The position numbers and the translations under genes were made by a program. From JAKQIM01 sp964633225 (GTDB taxonomy: Bacteria; Chloroflexota; Anaerolineae; Anaerolineales; UBA4823), in contig CAZWFQ010000004.1 in assembly GCA_964633225.1 (NCBI GenBank), positions 16,381 through 80,380 of the forward strand: 64,000 bases of DNA, given 5' to 3'. The notes under the pieces were generated by a model. The model made no database searches, was not told the origin of the DNA, and worked only from the letters and a program-made list of their open reading frames with translations. Below are positions 1 through 8,374 of this stretch, piece after piece. The stretch's first letter is position 1. Every line of letters starts with the position of its first letter.

Positions 1-341
1 TCGAGCGAGTCGGCCTGCCAGGGACCCAGCCCCACCCGGCCGCGCGGCTGAAAATTCTCAAAGGTTAAGTGCTGCAAGGCCTGCAGGTTGCTCAGCGCAA
101 ATAAGCGGTGATGCACTTTTTGGCGCACCTCACCCAGCCGGCAAGTACACACTTCCAGCTTGCCAAAATCCGGATGATCAATTGGCACATCATGCCGCAG
201 GTAACCCAACCCACCGCACATGGGGCAGGTGGGGTCGCCAGCCAGCGTGGCAGCCCGCGCCGCCGGGTTCAGCACCGCGCCGGCGGTGCGGCCTGCTGGT
301 GCGCCATCATTTGTCGCTGCGGCGCTGCTCCCAGCGGGCAT
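1..341 (-). CDS. DnaC/DnaI-like helicase loader, N-terminal part (cut by window edge)
   Basis: Only the first ~113 codons lie in the window; the gene continues past base 1. I place the start at ATG 341, overlapping the DnaD-like gene by 35 bases, which suggests translational coupling; no Shine-Dalgarno is visible. The visible protein has a low-complexity Ala/Gly head and then a Cys4-type zinc-binding element (TCPMCGG around residues 38-44, then VCTCR), followed by a helix-rich LSNLQALQHLTFENF segment. This layout is that of DnaI/DnaC-like loaders that put DnaB onto DNA, whose AAA+ domain would follow. Position after dnaB and a DnaD-like gene supports a primosome role. The ATPase part is not visible, so an IstB-like identity cannot be excluded. 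Confidence 0.6.
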   Translation of the reverse strand, partial: MPAGSSAAATNDGAPAGRTAGAVLNPAARAATLAGDPTCPMCGGLGYLRHDVPIDHPDFGKLEVCTCRLGEVRQKVHHRLFALSNLQALQHLTFENFQPRGRVGLGPWQADSL

Positions 342-1053
342 AGCGCTGGCGAGCTTGCTCAGCGTCTGGTCGATCTTGCTCTTTTTTCCCTGTCCGGTCA
401 TCCCGGCCTCCTTCCTGCCAGCGGCGCAGGATTGCTTCTACATAGCGCCAGGAGCGCTTATTGCGTTCCACCGCGATCCGGATGGCGTCTTCAATCCATT
501 CGCTGGGATAGAGCGCTTCAGCATCCCGCAGGCTGTCGGCTAATAGAGGGGTCAACGGGCCAATATTGCCCTCGTACAAACGGTAAATATTCGGCCGCTC
601 AACATACACTGCCAGTGGATCCTGATCCTGGCCGGTGGAACGCCATTCACCCTTTTGGATGGATTGGATCGCCGCCCGCCCTTTGGCATTATTAATGAAG
701 ACCAATCGTTCATCAGCCGGCGCAGAAATCCCAGGTTGGGCGCTAACCTGTTCCACCGGCAAATGTGCTACCAACAATGTGCCGCGCTGAGCCGCGCGGG
801 CCAGGGCATCTTCCAGAGCGTTTTGTGCTTCGATGGCGGTGCGCCCCAGGGATCCCATCAAGGCCGTATCCGCCAGGAATTCTGCCCAACGCAGGCAGCG
901 GAAGGAACCTTCTTTACGCTCCAGCCGCCAGAAGACATACAACGTAATGCGCAGCTCACCCAGGTGATCGATCTGCCACAGCAACTCGCGGAAGAAGGTC
1001 TCAGGCAGGCGAACGGGTCTTTTCTCGTTTTCCGCAAAGCCATCGAAAGGCAT
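307..1053 (-). CDS. DnaD-domain replication initiation protein
   Basis: 248 residues. The N-terminal half looks like a winged-helix module (ETFFRELLWQIDHLGELRIT, about residues 18-37), and the C-terminal part holds the DnaD/DnaB_2 signature, with RSWRYVEAILRRWQEGG near residues 197-213 preceded by a run of helices. DnaD proteins in Firmicutes and relatives help open origins and recruit the helicase-loader complex. The gene starts 9 bases after dnaB on the same strand and overlaps the putative loader gene, so helicase, DnaD-like factor and loader form one replication operon. The C-terminal tail is highly charged and probably disordered. Confidence 0.8.
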   Translation of the reverse strand: MPFDGFAENEKRPVRLPETFFRELLWQIDHLGELRITLYVFWRLERKEGSFRCLRWAEFLADTALMGSLGRTAIEAQNALEDALARAAQRGTLLVAHLPVEQVSAQPGISAPADERLVFINNAKGRAAIQSIQKGEWRSTGQDQDPLAVYVERPNIYRLYEGNIGPLTPLLADSLRDAEALYPSEWIEDAIRIAVERNKRSWRYVEAILRRWQEGGRDDRTGKKEQDRPDAEQARQRYARWEQRRSDK

Positions 1054-1062
1054 CTTTTGAGC

Positions 1063-2439
1063 CTATGTCTTTCCCAGGTCAACCACGTATGTGGCCGCAT
1101 TCTCAAATTTCGCCAGGTTATCCCGGAACACCAGTTCCACCGTACCTACCGGGCCATTGCGGTGCTTAGCAATCTTGATCTGCGCCAGGTGCTGCTTGAG
1201 GGTATCCTTCTCATACATCTCTGGGCGATGGATGAACATGACGATATCCGCGTCCTGCTCAAGAGATCCACTTTCTCTCAAGTCTGAGAGCTGCGGCTCC
1301 TTGTCGGCGCGCTGCTCAATGGCGCGCGAAAGCTGGGCGGCTGCCATCACAGGCACGTTCAGCTCGCGCGCCAGGATCTTCATGTGGCGCGAGATGTAGG
1401 AAACCTCTTGCACCCGGTTATCAGTGCGCTGCCCACCGCTCATCAACTGTAAATAATCCACCAAAACCAGGTCAATGCCGTATTCCATGTGCAGGCGGCG
1501 GCACTTGGTGCGCAGTTGCAAAGGCGTTAAGCCGGGCGTATCATCCAAGAAGATGTGGGTATCGCCCAATACCTCCACCGCGTGAGCAAACAAAGACCAC
1601 TCTTCCTCGGTCAGCTTGCCGGTGCGCAGGTGGTGGGTATCAATGGTAGTCTCCTGCGAAATTAAACGCTGGACGAGCTGCTCAGCCGACATTTCCATCG
1701 AGAAGACAGCAATATGCTTTTTATGCAGTTGGGCCGCGTTCTTGGCGATAGAAAGCATGAAAGCCGTCTTACCCATACCAGGGCGCCCGGCAATGATCAA
1801 AAAGTCTGAGGGCTGTAAGCCCCCCAGCATCTTATCCAGGTCCAAGAAACCCGTCGGCACCCCCACGGTCTCTTCACCGCGCCGGGCAATGGCATCAATG
1901 CGATCATAATACTCGCTCAGCACCTGCTGGATCGGCTGCAGGTCGCGCGTCATACGGCGCTCGCTGACCCCAAAGATGGCCTTTTCGGCCTCATCCATCA
2001 CCGCTTCAAGCCCCAGTTCTTCCTGGTAAGCCAGCTTGGCGATGTCGTTGGCAGCCGTCAGCATCCGCCGGCGGATGGCAGTCTGTTCCACCAGGCGCCC
2101 ATACGCTTCAGCGTGCAGGGCGGTGGGAACATTGTTAATCAGCGCCGTCAGGTAAGCAGGCCCGCCCACCTCACCCAACTGGCCCATCTGATCCAGTTCT
2201 TCTGTAACGGTCAAGAAATCCAACGGCATGCGGCGCTCGTGCAAGCGCGTAAATGCTTCCCACACCCAACGATGCCGGTGAATGTAAAAATCGTCCGGGC
2301 GCAAGAATTGCGCCACGTCATAATACGCCTCAGGGTTGATCAGCACCGCACCAATCACCGATTCTTCGGCTTCGCGGCTGTGCGGCACCACCTGAGGAGC
2401 AGGTGCGGGGGTTTCTTCAAACGGAGGCTGGTCGTCCAT
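1063..2439 (-). CDS. dnaB: Replicative DNA helicase DnaB
   Basis: 458 residues, full length for the family. It unwinds DNA at the fork as a hexamer and interacts with primase. The N-terminal DnaB domain (REAEESVIGAVLINPEAYYD onward, residues ~23-125) is followed by the RecA-like core with Walker A GRPGMGKTA (~215-225), Walker B LVLVDYLQLM and the conserved SRAIEQR and LRESGSLEQDADIV motifs. I use ATG 2439, which shares one base with the TGA of the upstream gene; an in-frame TTG one codon earlier is also possible. No intein is present. It heads a cluster with DnaD-like and DnaC-like genes. Confidence 0.96.
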   Translation of the reverse strand: MDDQPPFEETPAPAPQVVPHSREAEESVIGAVLINPEAYYDVAQFLRPDDFYIHRHRWVWEAFTRLHERRMPLDFLTVTEELDQMGQLGEVGGPAYLTALINNVPTALHAEAYGRLVEQTAIRRRMLTAANDIAKLAYQEELGLEAVMDEAEKAIFGVSERRMTRDLQPIQQVLSEYYDRIDAIARRGEETVGVPTGFLDLDKMLGGLQPSDFLIIAGRPGMGKTAFMLSIAKNAAQLHKKHIAVFSMEMSAEQLVQRLISQETTIDTHHLRTGKLTEEEWSLFAHAVEVLGDTHIFLDDTPGLTPLQLRTKCRRLHMEYGIDLVLVDYLQLMSGGQRTDNRVQEVSYISRHMKILARELNVPVMAAAQLSRAIEQRADKEPQLSDLRESGSLEQDADIVMFIHRPEMYEKDTLKQHLAQIKIAKHRNGPVGTVELVFRDNLAKFENAATYVVDLGKT

Positions 2440-3023
2440 CAAAGCTTATCAGGCTCGTCGTCTACGCCATTGGGCTTGTCAATATCGTTCATGTCAAGCT
2501 GGTCAAGAAAATCTTCAAAAATGGACAGGCGTCCTTCGGTCTCTTCGCCAGCCGATTCGGGAGCTGGCTTTTCGGTCCGGCTGGGTTTCGGGCTGGCGCC
2601 ATCTTGTAAGTCTTCCTCCGGCAAGATACCAACCGTATCCATGACCGTCTTGGCAACCATGATCGGAACATGGGCCCGCACTGCCAACGCCAGGGCGTCA
2701 GATGGCCGCGAATCGATGTTGATCGTCTGACCGTTCAATTCTGCCACGATGTTGCCATAGAAAGTCTCTTCTCGCATCGCAGTAACTTCAACACGCAAGA
2801 TCCTGGCCCCCAAAGCGGTAAAGGTGCTGCGCAGCAAATCCCAGGTCAGCGGACGCGCCACTTCAACTTCCTGCAGCGCCAGCGCAATCGCCTCGGCCTC
2901 ATAGATACCAATCCAGATGGTCAAATAACGATCCGCATCCGTCTCTCTGAGCACCACGATGCGCTGCTGCGACATCAAGCTCACACGAATGCTATCAACG
3001 ACACATTCCACCATATCCGACAT
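2439..3023 (-). CDS. Bifunctional nuclease (BFN, DUF151) domain protein
   Basis: 194 residues. The BFN/DUF151 core spans residues ~1-135 with the family hallmarks: a beta-rich start (VECVVDSIRV), WIGIYEAEAIALAL near 37-50, a middle FYGNIVAEL strand and the conserved SRPSDALALAVRAHVPI block near 107-123. The remaining ~60 residues are acidic, Pro/Ser-rich and probably disordered. Family members have reported RNase/DNase activity or unknown roles in stress; substrate cannot be read from sequence. A GGAGG site precedes ATG 3023 and the stop overlaps the dnaB start by one base, so the two are co-transcribed and probably coupled. Confidence 0.85.
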   Translation of the reverse strand: MSDMVECVVDSIRVSLMSQQRIVVLRETDADRYLTIWIGIYEAEAIALALQEVEVARPLTWDLLRSTFTALGARILRVEVTAMREETFYGNIVAELNGQTINIDSRPSDALALAVRAHVPIMVAKTVMDTVGILPEEDLQDGASPKPSRTEKPAPESAGEETEGRLSIFEDFLDQLDMNDIDKPNGVDDEPDKL

Positions 3024-3089
3024 AGCCGCCTCCGAAACGATTGTCTTTGCAGGGTTATTTTAACACGGATTCCCAGAAGTTATCTGACC

Positions 3090-3117
3090 TTGCGATTTGT
3101 TAAGATTCCGGTATAAT
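3090..3117 (+). promoter_or_regulatory. Sigma-70-type promoter of the atypical response regulator
   Basis: TTGCGA (3090-3095), 16-base spacer, TATAAT (3112-3117) with a perfect -10. Predicted start is near 3124, leaving a ~60-base leader before the ATG at 3186. It lies in the 162-base divergent region shared with the BFN gene. Confidence 0.65.
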
Positions 3118-3185
3118 TCCGATTGGTTGGACATTCAGTCTGGGGGCCCATTACTCAGCAGCAACCAAATTTATTAAGGGACACT

Positions 3186-3842
3186 ATGAAAGCCAGGATA
3201 CTTTGGATTGAGGGCAAACGGGCTGATAGTCCCACTTTTGTGCCCGCCCTGAGAAAAAAAGAATACACGGTAGATGTAGTGTCAACTGGCAATGCTGCCC
3301 TCGAGCAGTTGAGCAGTTTAGACCCTGATCTGGTTGTGATTAACGCCGCCTCGATGCGCACCAGTGGTAAACGCACGTGTCGCCAACTGCGCGCTAAATT
3401 GAACGGCCTGCCAATTGTCGTGATCCTCAATGCCGACCAGCCAGATTCTGACGATAGCTGCGCCAACGCCTTCCTCAAACTACCTTTTACGGCTCGCAAG
3501 CTGCTCAACCGCATCCAACCGCTGCTGCCCGGTGACGGCGAACACCTGCTGCACGTGGGGCTTATCCGGCTGGATACAGAACGGCGGCGGGTTCGCTGCC
3601 AGGGTCGTGAAGCCCGCCTGACACCTCGCCTGGCCCAACTGCTGCAAATCCTCATGGAACATCCAGGCGCAGTGGTTGAACGCGCCCAACTCTTTCGCCA
3701 GGTGTGGAAAACCGAATACACAGAAGATACCCGCACCCTGGATGTGCATATCAGTTGGCTGCGCGAGGCCATCGAAGAAGATCCTCGCCATCCCCAGTTC
3801 TTAAAAACAATCCGCGGCGTCGGCTACCGCCTGGACACATAA
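3186..3842 (+). CDS. OmpR-family response regulator with degenerate receiver domain
   Basis: 218 residues: receiver-like domain (~1-115) and an OmpR/PhoB winged helix (~125-218; TRTLDVHISWLREAI and TIRGVGYRLDT are typical). The receiver lacks its key residues: the acidic pair reads IEG instead of DDE, the phosphoacceptor Asp is Asn53 (LVVINAASM), and the conserved Lys before Pro in the KPF motif is Leu (FLKLPF). It therefore cannot be phosphorylated in the usual way and is probably a phosphorylation-independent or ligand-modulated DNA-binding protein. Start ATG 3186 is chosen because AAGGG lies at 3176-3180. No kinase gene is adjacent; the nearest two-component genes are the KdpD/KdpE-like pair 3 kb downstream. 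Confidence 0.88.
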   Translation: MKARILWIEGKRADSPTFVPALRKKEYTVDVVSTGNAALEQLSSLDPDLVVINAASMRTSGKRTCRQLRAKLNGLPIVVILNADQPDSDDSCANAFLKLPFTARKLLNRIQPLLPGDGEHLLHVGLIRLDTERRRVRCQGREARLTPRLAQLLQILMEHPGAVVERAQLFRQVWKTEYTEDTRTLDVHISWLREAIEEDPRHPQFLKTIRGVGYRLDT

Positions 3843-3863
3843 TACGCATCGTAAAAAAGAACT

Positions 3864-4628
3864 GTGCAGCTCTACTTCATCCGTCACGCTCAATCCTATA
3901 ACAACGCCCTATATGATTCCACCGGCAGCGACCGGGGACGGCGCTTTGATCCCGAATTGACCGAGATCGGCCAACAGCAGGCCGCAATCCTGGCGCAGTT
4001 CCTGAAACGCAACCACCGGCCTTCTCATGCCGCTGCAGAGCCGCAGGCTGTTTCCTTCGAAAACAAAACCTCCTCCTTCGGGTGCGACCCACAGAACCAG
4101 GCTGGCTTTGGCCTGACGCATCTCTACACCAGCCTGATGCAGCGCGCCACAGCCACCGCCTCGGCAGTGGCCCAGGCGCTTGACCTGCCGCTAGTGGCCT
4201 GGGTCGATCTCCATGAGGGGGGTGGGCTGTATCTCAACAACGAGGTCACCGGCGAACCAGCCAGCCTGCCCGGCCCAGGGCGTTCTCATTTTGAGGCCCA
4301 TTATCCCAGCCTGCAGCTCCCCGCCTGGCTGGATGAGCAAGGTTGGTGGCGGCGGCCCTACGAAACGCGCCCAGAGCGTGCCTTGCGCGCTCGCCGTGTG
4401 CTCGACGAGCTGCTGGCGCGCCACGCCAACACAGAAGACCGGGTAGCCTTTTTCAGCCATGGCGGCTTCTACAATCATTTCTTGACCGCACTGCTGAACC
4501 TGCCATCGCGCGACGGCCTGTGGTTCTCTCTCAACAACACCGCCATTACACGCATTGACTTCGCCGATGAACTGCGCCTGGTCTACCTCAACCGGTTGGA
4601 TTTTATTCCGTCCAGGCTGGTGACCTGA
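3864..4628 (+). CDS. Histidine phosphatase superfamily protein (phosphoglycerate mutase-like)
   Basis: 254 residues, GTG start at 3864 placing LYFIRHAQS at the very N-terminus. The catalytic RHA motif (variant of RHG) with His8, the C-terminal second histidine in FFSHGGFYNHF and the core Arg residues are present, so an active 2H-phosphatase is likely. A middle insertion (~residues 45-80) separates the first helix from the LYTSLMQRATATA segment that corresponds to the usual YSSxLxRAxxTA. Substrate unknown; sugar phosphates, nucleotides or protein phosphates are all handled by the family. It follows the atypical regulator by 21 bases and probably shares its transcript. A second, shorter family member lies at 19.6 kb. 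Confidence 0.85.
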   Translation: MQLYFIRHAQSYNNALYDSTGSDRGRRFDPELTEIGQQQAAILAQFLKRNHRPSHAAAEPQAVSFENKTSSFGCDPQNQAGFGLTHLYTSLMQRATATASAVAQALDLPLVAWVDLHEGGGLYLNNEVTGEPASLPGPGRSHFEAHYPSLQLPAWLDEQGWWRRPYETRPERALRARRVLDELLARHANTEDRVAFFSHGGFYNHFLTALLNLPSRDGLWFSLNNTAITRIDFADELRLVYLNRLDFIPSRLVT

Positions 4629-4632
4629 CATC

Positions 4633-4697
4633 TTGACACTTTCTTGACATGTTGGCGTCGTTTCTTGATCTTTAATTGACATGGGTGGGGGTATAAA
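4633..4697 (+). promoter_or_regulatory. Phased TTGACA direct-repeat operator and promoter of kimA
   Basis: TTGACA occurs at 4633 and 4644, TTGATC at 4665 and TTGACA at 4676, i.e. steps of 11, 21 and 11 bases, all on one face of the helix. A -10-like TATAAA follows at 4692-4697, 10 bases after the last repeat. Direct repeats with an 11-base period ending ~10 bases before the -10 are the classic layout of PhoB/OmpR-family activated promoters, so the KdpE-like regulator 3.7 kb downstream is the natural candidate binder. No c-di-AMP (ydaO) riboswitch fits in the 125-base gap. Confidence 0.55.
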
Positions 4698-4753
4698 TCA
4701 GCTTCGGCCTGCGGGCCATTGCCAAGAACCCATTCGATCAAGGAATGATTTGT

Positions 4754-6688
4754 ATGACCACTGCCTCAAAAATTCCGGGCGTCTTCCGGCGTCCATCTAC
4801 CATTAAACCTTCTATCAGTTGGCACTCCTGGATGATCGGCCGCCCCCTGGCGAGCGCCGATGCCCCTCACCAAACCATTGGAAAACTGGTCGGCCTGGCT
4901 GTCTTCTCTTCTGATGCCCTCTCATCCGTGGCCTACGGCCCACAAGAAATTATGTTCGTGTTGGCCGCGGCTGGCGTCGGCGCCTTAAGTCTATCCCTGC
5001 CCATTGCCCTTGCCATCGTTGTTTTGCTATCCATCTTGACCTTTTCGTATGAACAGACCATTCATGCCTATCCGGGCGGCGGCGGAGCCTATATCGTGGC
5101 GCGTGACAACCTGGGCGAATTGCCCGCTCAAATCGCCGCCTCTGCGCTGCTGACTGACTACGTCTTGACAGTCGCGGTTTCCATTTCCTCTGGCGTAGCC
5201 CAGATCGTCTCGGCCTTTCCAGACCTTTTTACATACCGCGTGCTGATTGGCGTTGCCATGGTCATGCTGATCATGCTGATCAATCTACGCGGCGTCAAAG
5301 AGTCCGGCTCTATCTTTGCCGTGCCCACTTACTTCTTCCTGGGCATTACCTTTATCACTGTCATCACCGGCATTATCCAATACCTCACCGGTAACCTCAA
5401 TCTCATTGTTGACCCGCCCGCGCTCGAAACAACCGTCTTACAGCCCTTGAGCGTTTTGCTGATCTTACGCGCCTTTGCCAATGGCACCGCATCAGTCACC
5501 GGTGTAGAAGCCATCTCAAATGGCATTCCTGCTTTCAAAGAACCACGCAGCCGCAATGCTGGCGTCACCCTCTTGTGGATGGCAGGCCTTTTAGGCTCCC
5601 TGCTGTTAAGCATTACCTTCCTGGCTATTCATACCGGCTCCCTGCCCGCCGAATCAGAAACGGTGATCTCACAGATTGCCCGCACCATCTACGGCGGGCG
5701 CGGCCTGCTCTACCTGGCAGTCATCTCTGCCACCACCATCATCCTGGTCATGGCAGCCAACACCGCCTACGCAGACTTTCCCCGCCTGGGAGCCCTGGTG
5801 GCTGCAGACGGCTTCTTACCGCGCCAGCTAACCTTTCGCGGCAGCCGCCTGGTCTTCTCATACGGCATCATCTCTCTCGGGGTCATCTCCTCGCTGCTCA
5901 TCATCATCTTTCGTGCCAGCGTCACCGGCCTCATCCCGCTGTATGCCATCGGCGTTTTTCTTTCTTTTACCTTGTCTCAGGCTGGCATGGCTCGCCGCTG
6001 GTGGAAATCTGGCCACCTCAAACCCGGAGAAGAGCGCGCTGAGGCTGGCTCCGTCGTGCGCCACGACAAGGGCTGGCTGCACAAAATGATCATCAACGGC
6101 TTCGGCTCCTTCTGCACCGCAGTGGTAACCATCGTCTTCGCCGTCACCAAGTTCAAGGATGGCGCCTGGGTTGTCGTGCTGCTCACCCCCTTGCTGGTGG
6201 TTGGCTTTCTCGTCATCCATCATCACTACAAGAACCTGGCCCGCCAACTTTCGCTGACCAATTACGAGCCGCGTTCTACCATCCAGCGCAACCGGGTGAT
6301 CATGCCCATCAGCGGCGTCCACCGCGGCACCCTGGAGGCCCTGCGCTTTGCCCGTACCATTTCAAACGATATCACGGTGGTCAATATCTCTTCTGACCCC
6401 GAAGAAGCCCAGCGCCTGGAGGCCAAGTGGCAGCAATGGGGCGATGGCATCCGCCTGGTGATCCTCGATTCGCCCTACCGCTTGATGATCGAACCGCTGC
6501 TTGATTACCTGGCAGAGATCACCAAGGTGCGCAAATCCAACGAAATGATCACCGTGGTGGTGCCGCATTTTGTGCCCAAGCACACCTGGACCAACCTGCT
6601 GCATACCCGCACCGCCAACCTCCTGCGCCACGCCCTGCTGCACCGAGATGACATCGTGATCATGGAAGTGCCGTACCAGGTGAAATAG
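4754..6688 (+). CDS. kimA: KimA-like potassium importer (APC superfamily)
   Basis: 644 residues, ~12 membrane segments (~40-470) plus a cytoplasmic C-terminal domain (~480-640), the architecture of Bacillus KimA (formerly YdaO), a high-affinity K+/H+ symporter inhibited by c-di-AMP. From memory of KimA the match runs through the whole protein: LAVFSSDALSSVAYG, YPGGGGAYIVARDNLGE, LTGVEAISNGIPAFK, ANTAYADFPRLG, LIPLYAIGVF and the C-terminal VHRGTLEALRFAR region. Start ATG 4754 is preferred over ATG 4745 because AAGGA (4740-4744) abuts the latter but is 9 bases from the former. The next two genes are a KdpD-like kinase and KdpE-like regulator, which supports potassium rather than amino-acid transport. 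Other APC permeases cannot be fully ruled out. Confidence 0.85.
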   Translation: MTTASKIPGVFRRPSTIKPSISWHSWMIGRPLASADAPHQTIGKLVGLAVFSSDALSSVAYGPQEIMFVLAAAGVGALSLSLPIALAIVVLLSILTFSYEQTIHAYPGGGGAYIVARDNLGELPAQIAASALLTDYVLTVAVSISSGVAQIVSAFPDLFTYRVLIGVAMVMLIMLINLRGVKESGSIFAVPTYFFLGITFITVITGIIQYLTGNLNLIVDPPALETTVLQPLSVLLILRAFANGTASVTGVEAISNGIPAFKEPRSRNAGVTLLWMAGLLGSLLLSITFLAIHTGSLPAESETVISQIARTIYGGRGLLYLAVISATTIILVMAANTAYADFPRLGALVAADGFLPRQLTFRGSRLVFSYGIISLGVISSLLIIIFRASVTGLIPLYAIGVFLSFTLSQAGMARRWWKSGHLKPGEERAEAGSVVRHDKGWLHKMIINGFGSFCTAVVTIVFAVTKFKDGAWVVVLLTPLLVVGFLVIHHHYKNLARQLSLTNYEPRSTIQRNRVIMPISGVHRGTLEALRFARTISNDITVVNISSDPEEAQRLEAKWQQWGDGIRLVILDSPYRLMIEPLLDYLAEITKVRKSNEMITVVVPHFVPKHTWTNLLHTRTANLLRHALLHRDDIVIMEVPYQVK

Positions 6689-6692
6689 ACAT

Positions 6693-6722
6693 TTGCCCAA
6701 AGCCGCTAGAAGATACTATAAT
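6693..6722 (+). promoter_or_regulatory. Promoter of the KdpD-like kinase gene, near-leaderless
   Basis: TTGCCC (6693-6698), 18-base spacer and a perfect TATAAT (6717-6722). The expected start point is ~6729, two bases before the ATG at 6731, so the mRNA would have almost no 5' leader. Confidence 0.55.
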
Positions 6723-6730
6723 CACAGGTA

Positions 6731-8374
6731 ATGAAACAACCTGTCAAAGATCAATTCTCTACCCTTTTCACCAAATTGAAAGACACAATCCGCTGGGTGA
6801 AAGGCTACCGGCTTGGCCGTTTCTTGGGAAGCTTTGGTTTGGTGCTGCTGGTGACTGCGATTGGATTACCCCTGGAGATTTTTTTACACCCGGTCAACCT
6901 GGTGATGCTCTACCTGGCGGCGGTGGTGGTGACGGCCCTTTATCTGGGCCGGTCTGCCGCCATCTTGGCCTCGCTTCTGAGCGTGCTGGCCTTTGACTAT
7001 GTGTTTGTGGCACCGCGCTTTACCCTCAATGTATCAGATACCGAATACCTGGTCACCTTCTTGGGGCTTTTGGCCGTTGGATTGGTGATCAGCAACACCA
7101 CCGCCGTGGTGCGAGAGCAGTTCCAGGCAGCCGAACAGCGCGAGCGCAACGCCACCGTCCTCAACTCCCTCAGCCGCGACCTGACCGTAGCTGTGGATCT
7201 GGATGAAATGCTGCAAGCCGTTCTGCGTCACATTGGGCAGACCTTCAAACGCGAAGTGGTGATCTGGCTGCCCCAAAACGAGCGGTTGGCTGTCCGGGCC
7301 GCCACACCCGGGTTTAATACCACGCCAACTGAAGAAGAGGCTGCCTCTTGGGCTTATGAAAACAACCAACCCGCCGGGCGAGGCACCGAAATCCTCGGCC
7401 AGGCGCGCGGCCGTTACCTGCCGCTCGAAACCGCCCGCGGTGTGCTGGGAGTATTGGGAGTAGAACCATCAGAGAAAACCGCCCTTCTCACCGCAGAACA
7501 ACGCCAGTTATTAGATAGCTTTGCCCGCCTGGCAGCCATGGCCATCGAACGCGCCAACCTGGCCGAACAAGCCAACCAGGCACTCATCCTGCGCCAGACC
7601 GAAAAATTACAATCGGCCCTCTTGAATTCCATCTCGCACGATCTGCGCACCCCGTTGGCTTCCATCACCGGCATTCTCAGCACCTTGAGAGAGTCAGAAC
7701 CGGGCCTACCCGAGAGCGGCCAGCCGGATTTGCAACTTGCCAACAACCTGGATCCCGTCACCCGCGCCGAACTGCTTGAAAGCGCCAGCGAAGAGGCTGC
7801 CCGCCTGAACCGGTTGGTAGGCAACTTACTGGATATGACCCGCCTGGAGGGCGGCGCGCTGCGCCTCTCAATCGATTTATGCGACGTGCGCGACCTGGTG
7901 GGGGCAGCCCTGGCCCAATTGGGCGACCGCCTCAGCCTGCATCCACTGCGCACAGCCATTCCACAGGATCTGCCTTTGGTGCCGATGGATTTTGTGCTCA
8001 TGGTTCAGGTGCTCAGCAACTTGCTGGATAATGCCGCCAAGTACTCCCCTCAAGGCGCCCCCATCGAAGTCACCGCCCAGATCATCGAACACCACAGCAA
8101 GCTGGCGGGGCCGGCAGTTGAGATGGCTGTGTTAGATCGCGGCATCGGCATCCCCCCAACCGACCTGAAACACGTTTTCGACAAATTCTACCGCGTCCGC
8201 CGCCCCGATGGCATACAGGGCACCGGCCTGGGGCTGTCAATCAGCCGCGGAATCGTAGAAGCACACGGTGGGCGCATCTGGGCCAGCCAGCGCGAGGCCG
8301 GTGGAACGATGATTGGCTTGGCTCTGCCACTGCACGCCTTACCCCCACTGCAGGAGACATCCAAAAATGGTTGA
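6731..8374 (+). CDS. KdpD-like sensor histidine kinase (short form)
   Basis: 547 residues. Order: cytoplasmic tail, three to four DUF4118 membrane segments (~33-125), GAF-like domain (~140-280), HisKA with phospho-acceptor His303 in NSISHDLRTPLAS, and HATPase with the N, G1 and G2 boxes (LLDNAAKYSP, DRGIGIP, GTGLGLSISRGIVEAHGG). It matches the C-terminal two-thirds of KdpD but lacks the N-terminal KdpD and UspA domains that sense K+ and c-di-AMP. The downstream KdpE-like gene overlaps its end by 8 bases, so the two form a two-component pair. Placement after kimA suggests it controls potassium uptake; signal unknown. Confidence 0.88.
   Translation: MKQPVKDQFSTLFTKLKDTIRWVKGYRLGRFLGSFGLVLLVTAIGLPLEIFLHPVNLVMLYLAAVVVTALYLGRSAAILASLLSVLAFDYVFVAPRFTLNVSDTEYLVTFLGLLAVGLVISNTTAVVREQFQAAEQRERNATVLNSLSRDLTVAVDLDEMLQAVLRHIGQTFKREVVIWLPQNERLAVRAATPGFNTTPTEEEAASWAYENNQPAGRGTEILGQARGRYLPLETARGVLGVLGVEPSEKTALLTAEQRQLLDSFARLAAMAIERANLAEQANQALILRQTEKLQSALLNSISHDLRTPLASITGILSTLRESEPGLPESGQPDLQLANNLDPVTRAELLESASEEAARLNRLVGNLLDMTRLEGGALRLSIDLCDVRDLVGAALAQLGDRLSLHPLRTAIPQDLPLVPMDFVLMVQVLSNLLDNAAKYSPQGAPIEVTAQIIEHHSKLAGPAVEMAVLDRGIGIPPTDLKHVFDKFYRVRRPDGIQGTGLGLSISRGIVEAHGGRIWASQREAGGTMIGLALPLHALPPLQETSKNG

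Noticed and set aside
4628..4753. c-di-AMP riboswitch upstream of kimA
   Set aside because: The gap is too short for the ~120-base ydaO fold plus an expression platform, and none of its conserved segments is visible.
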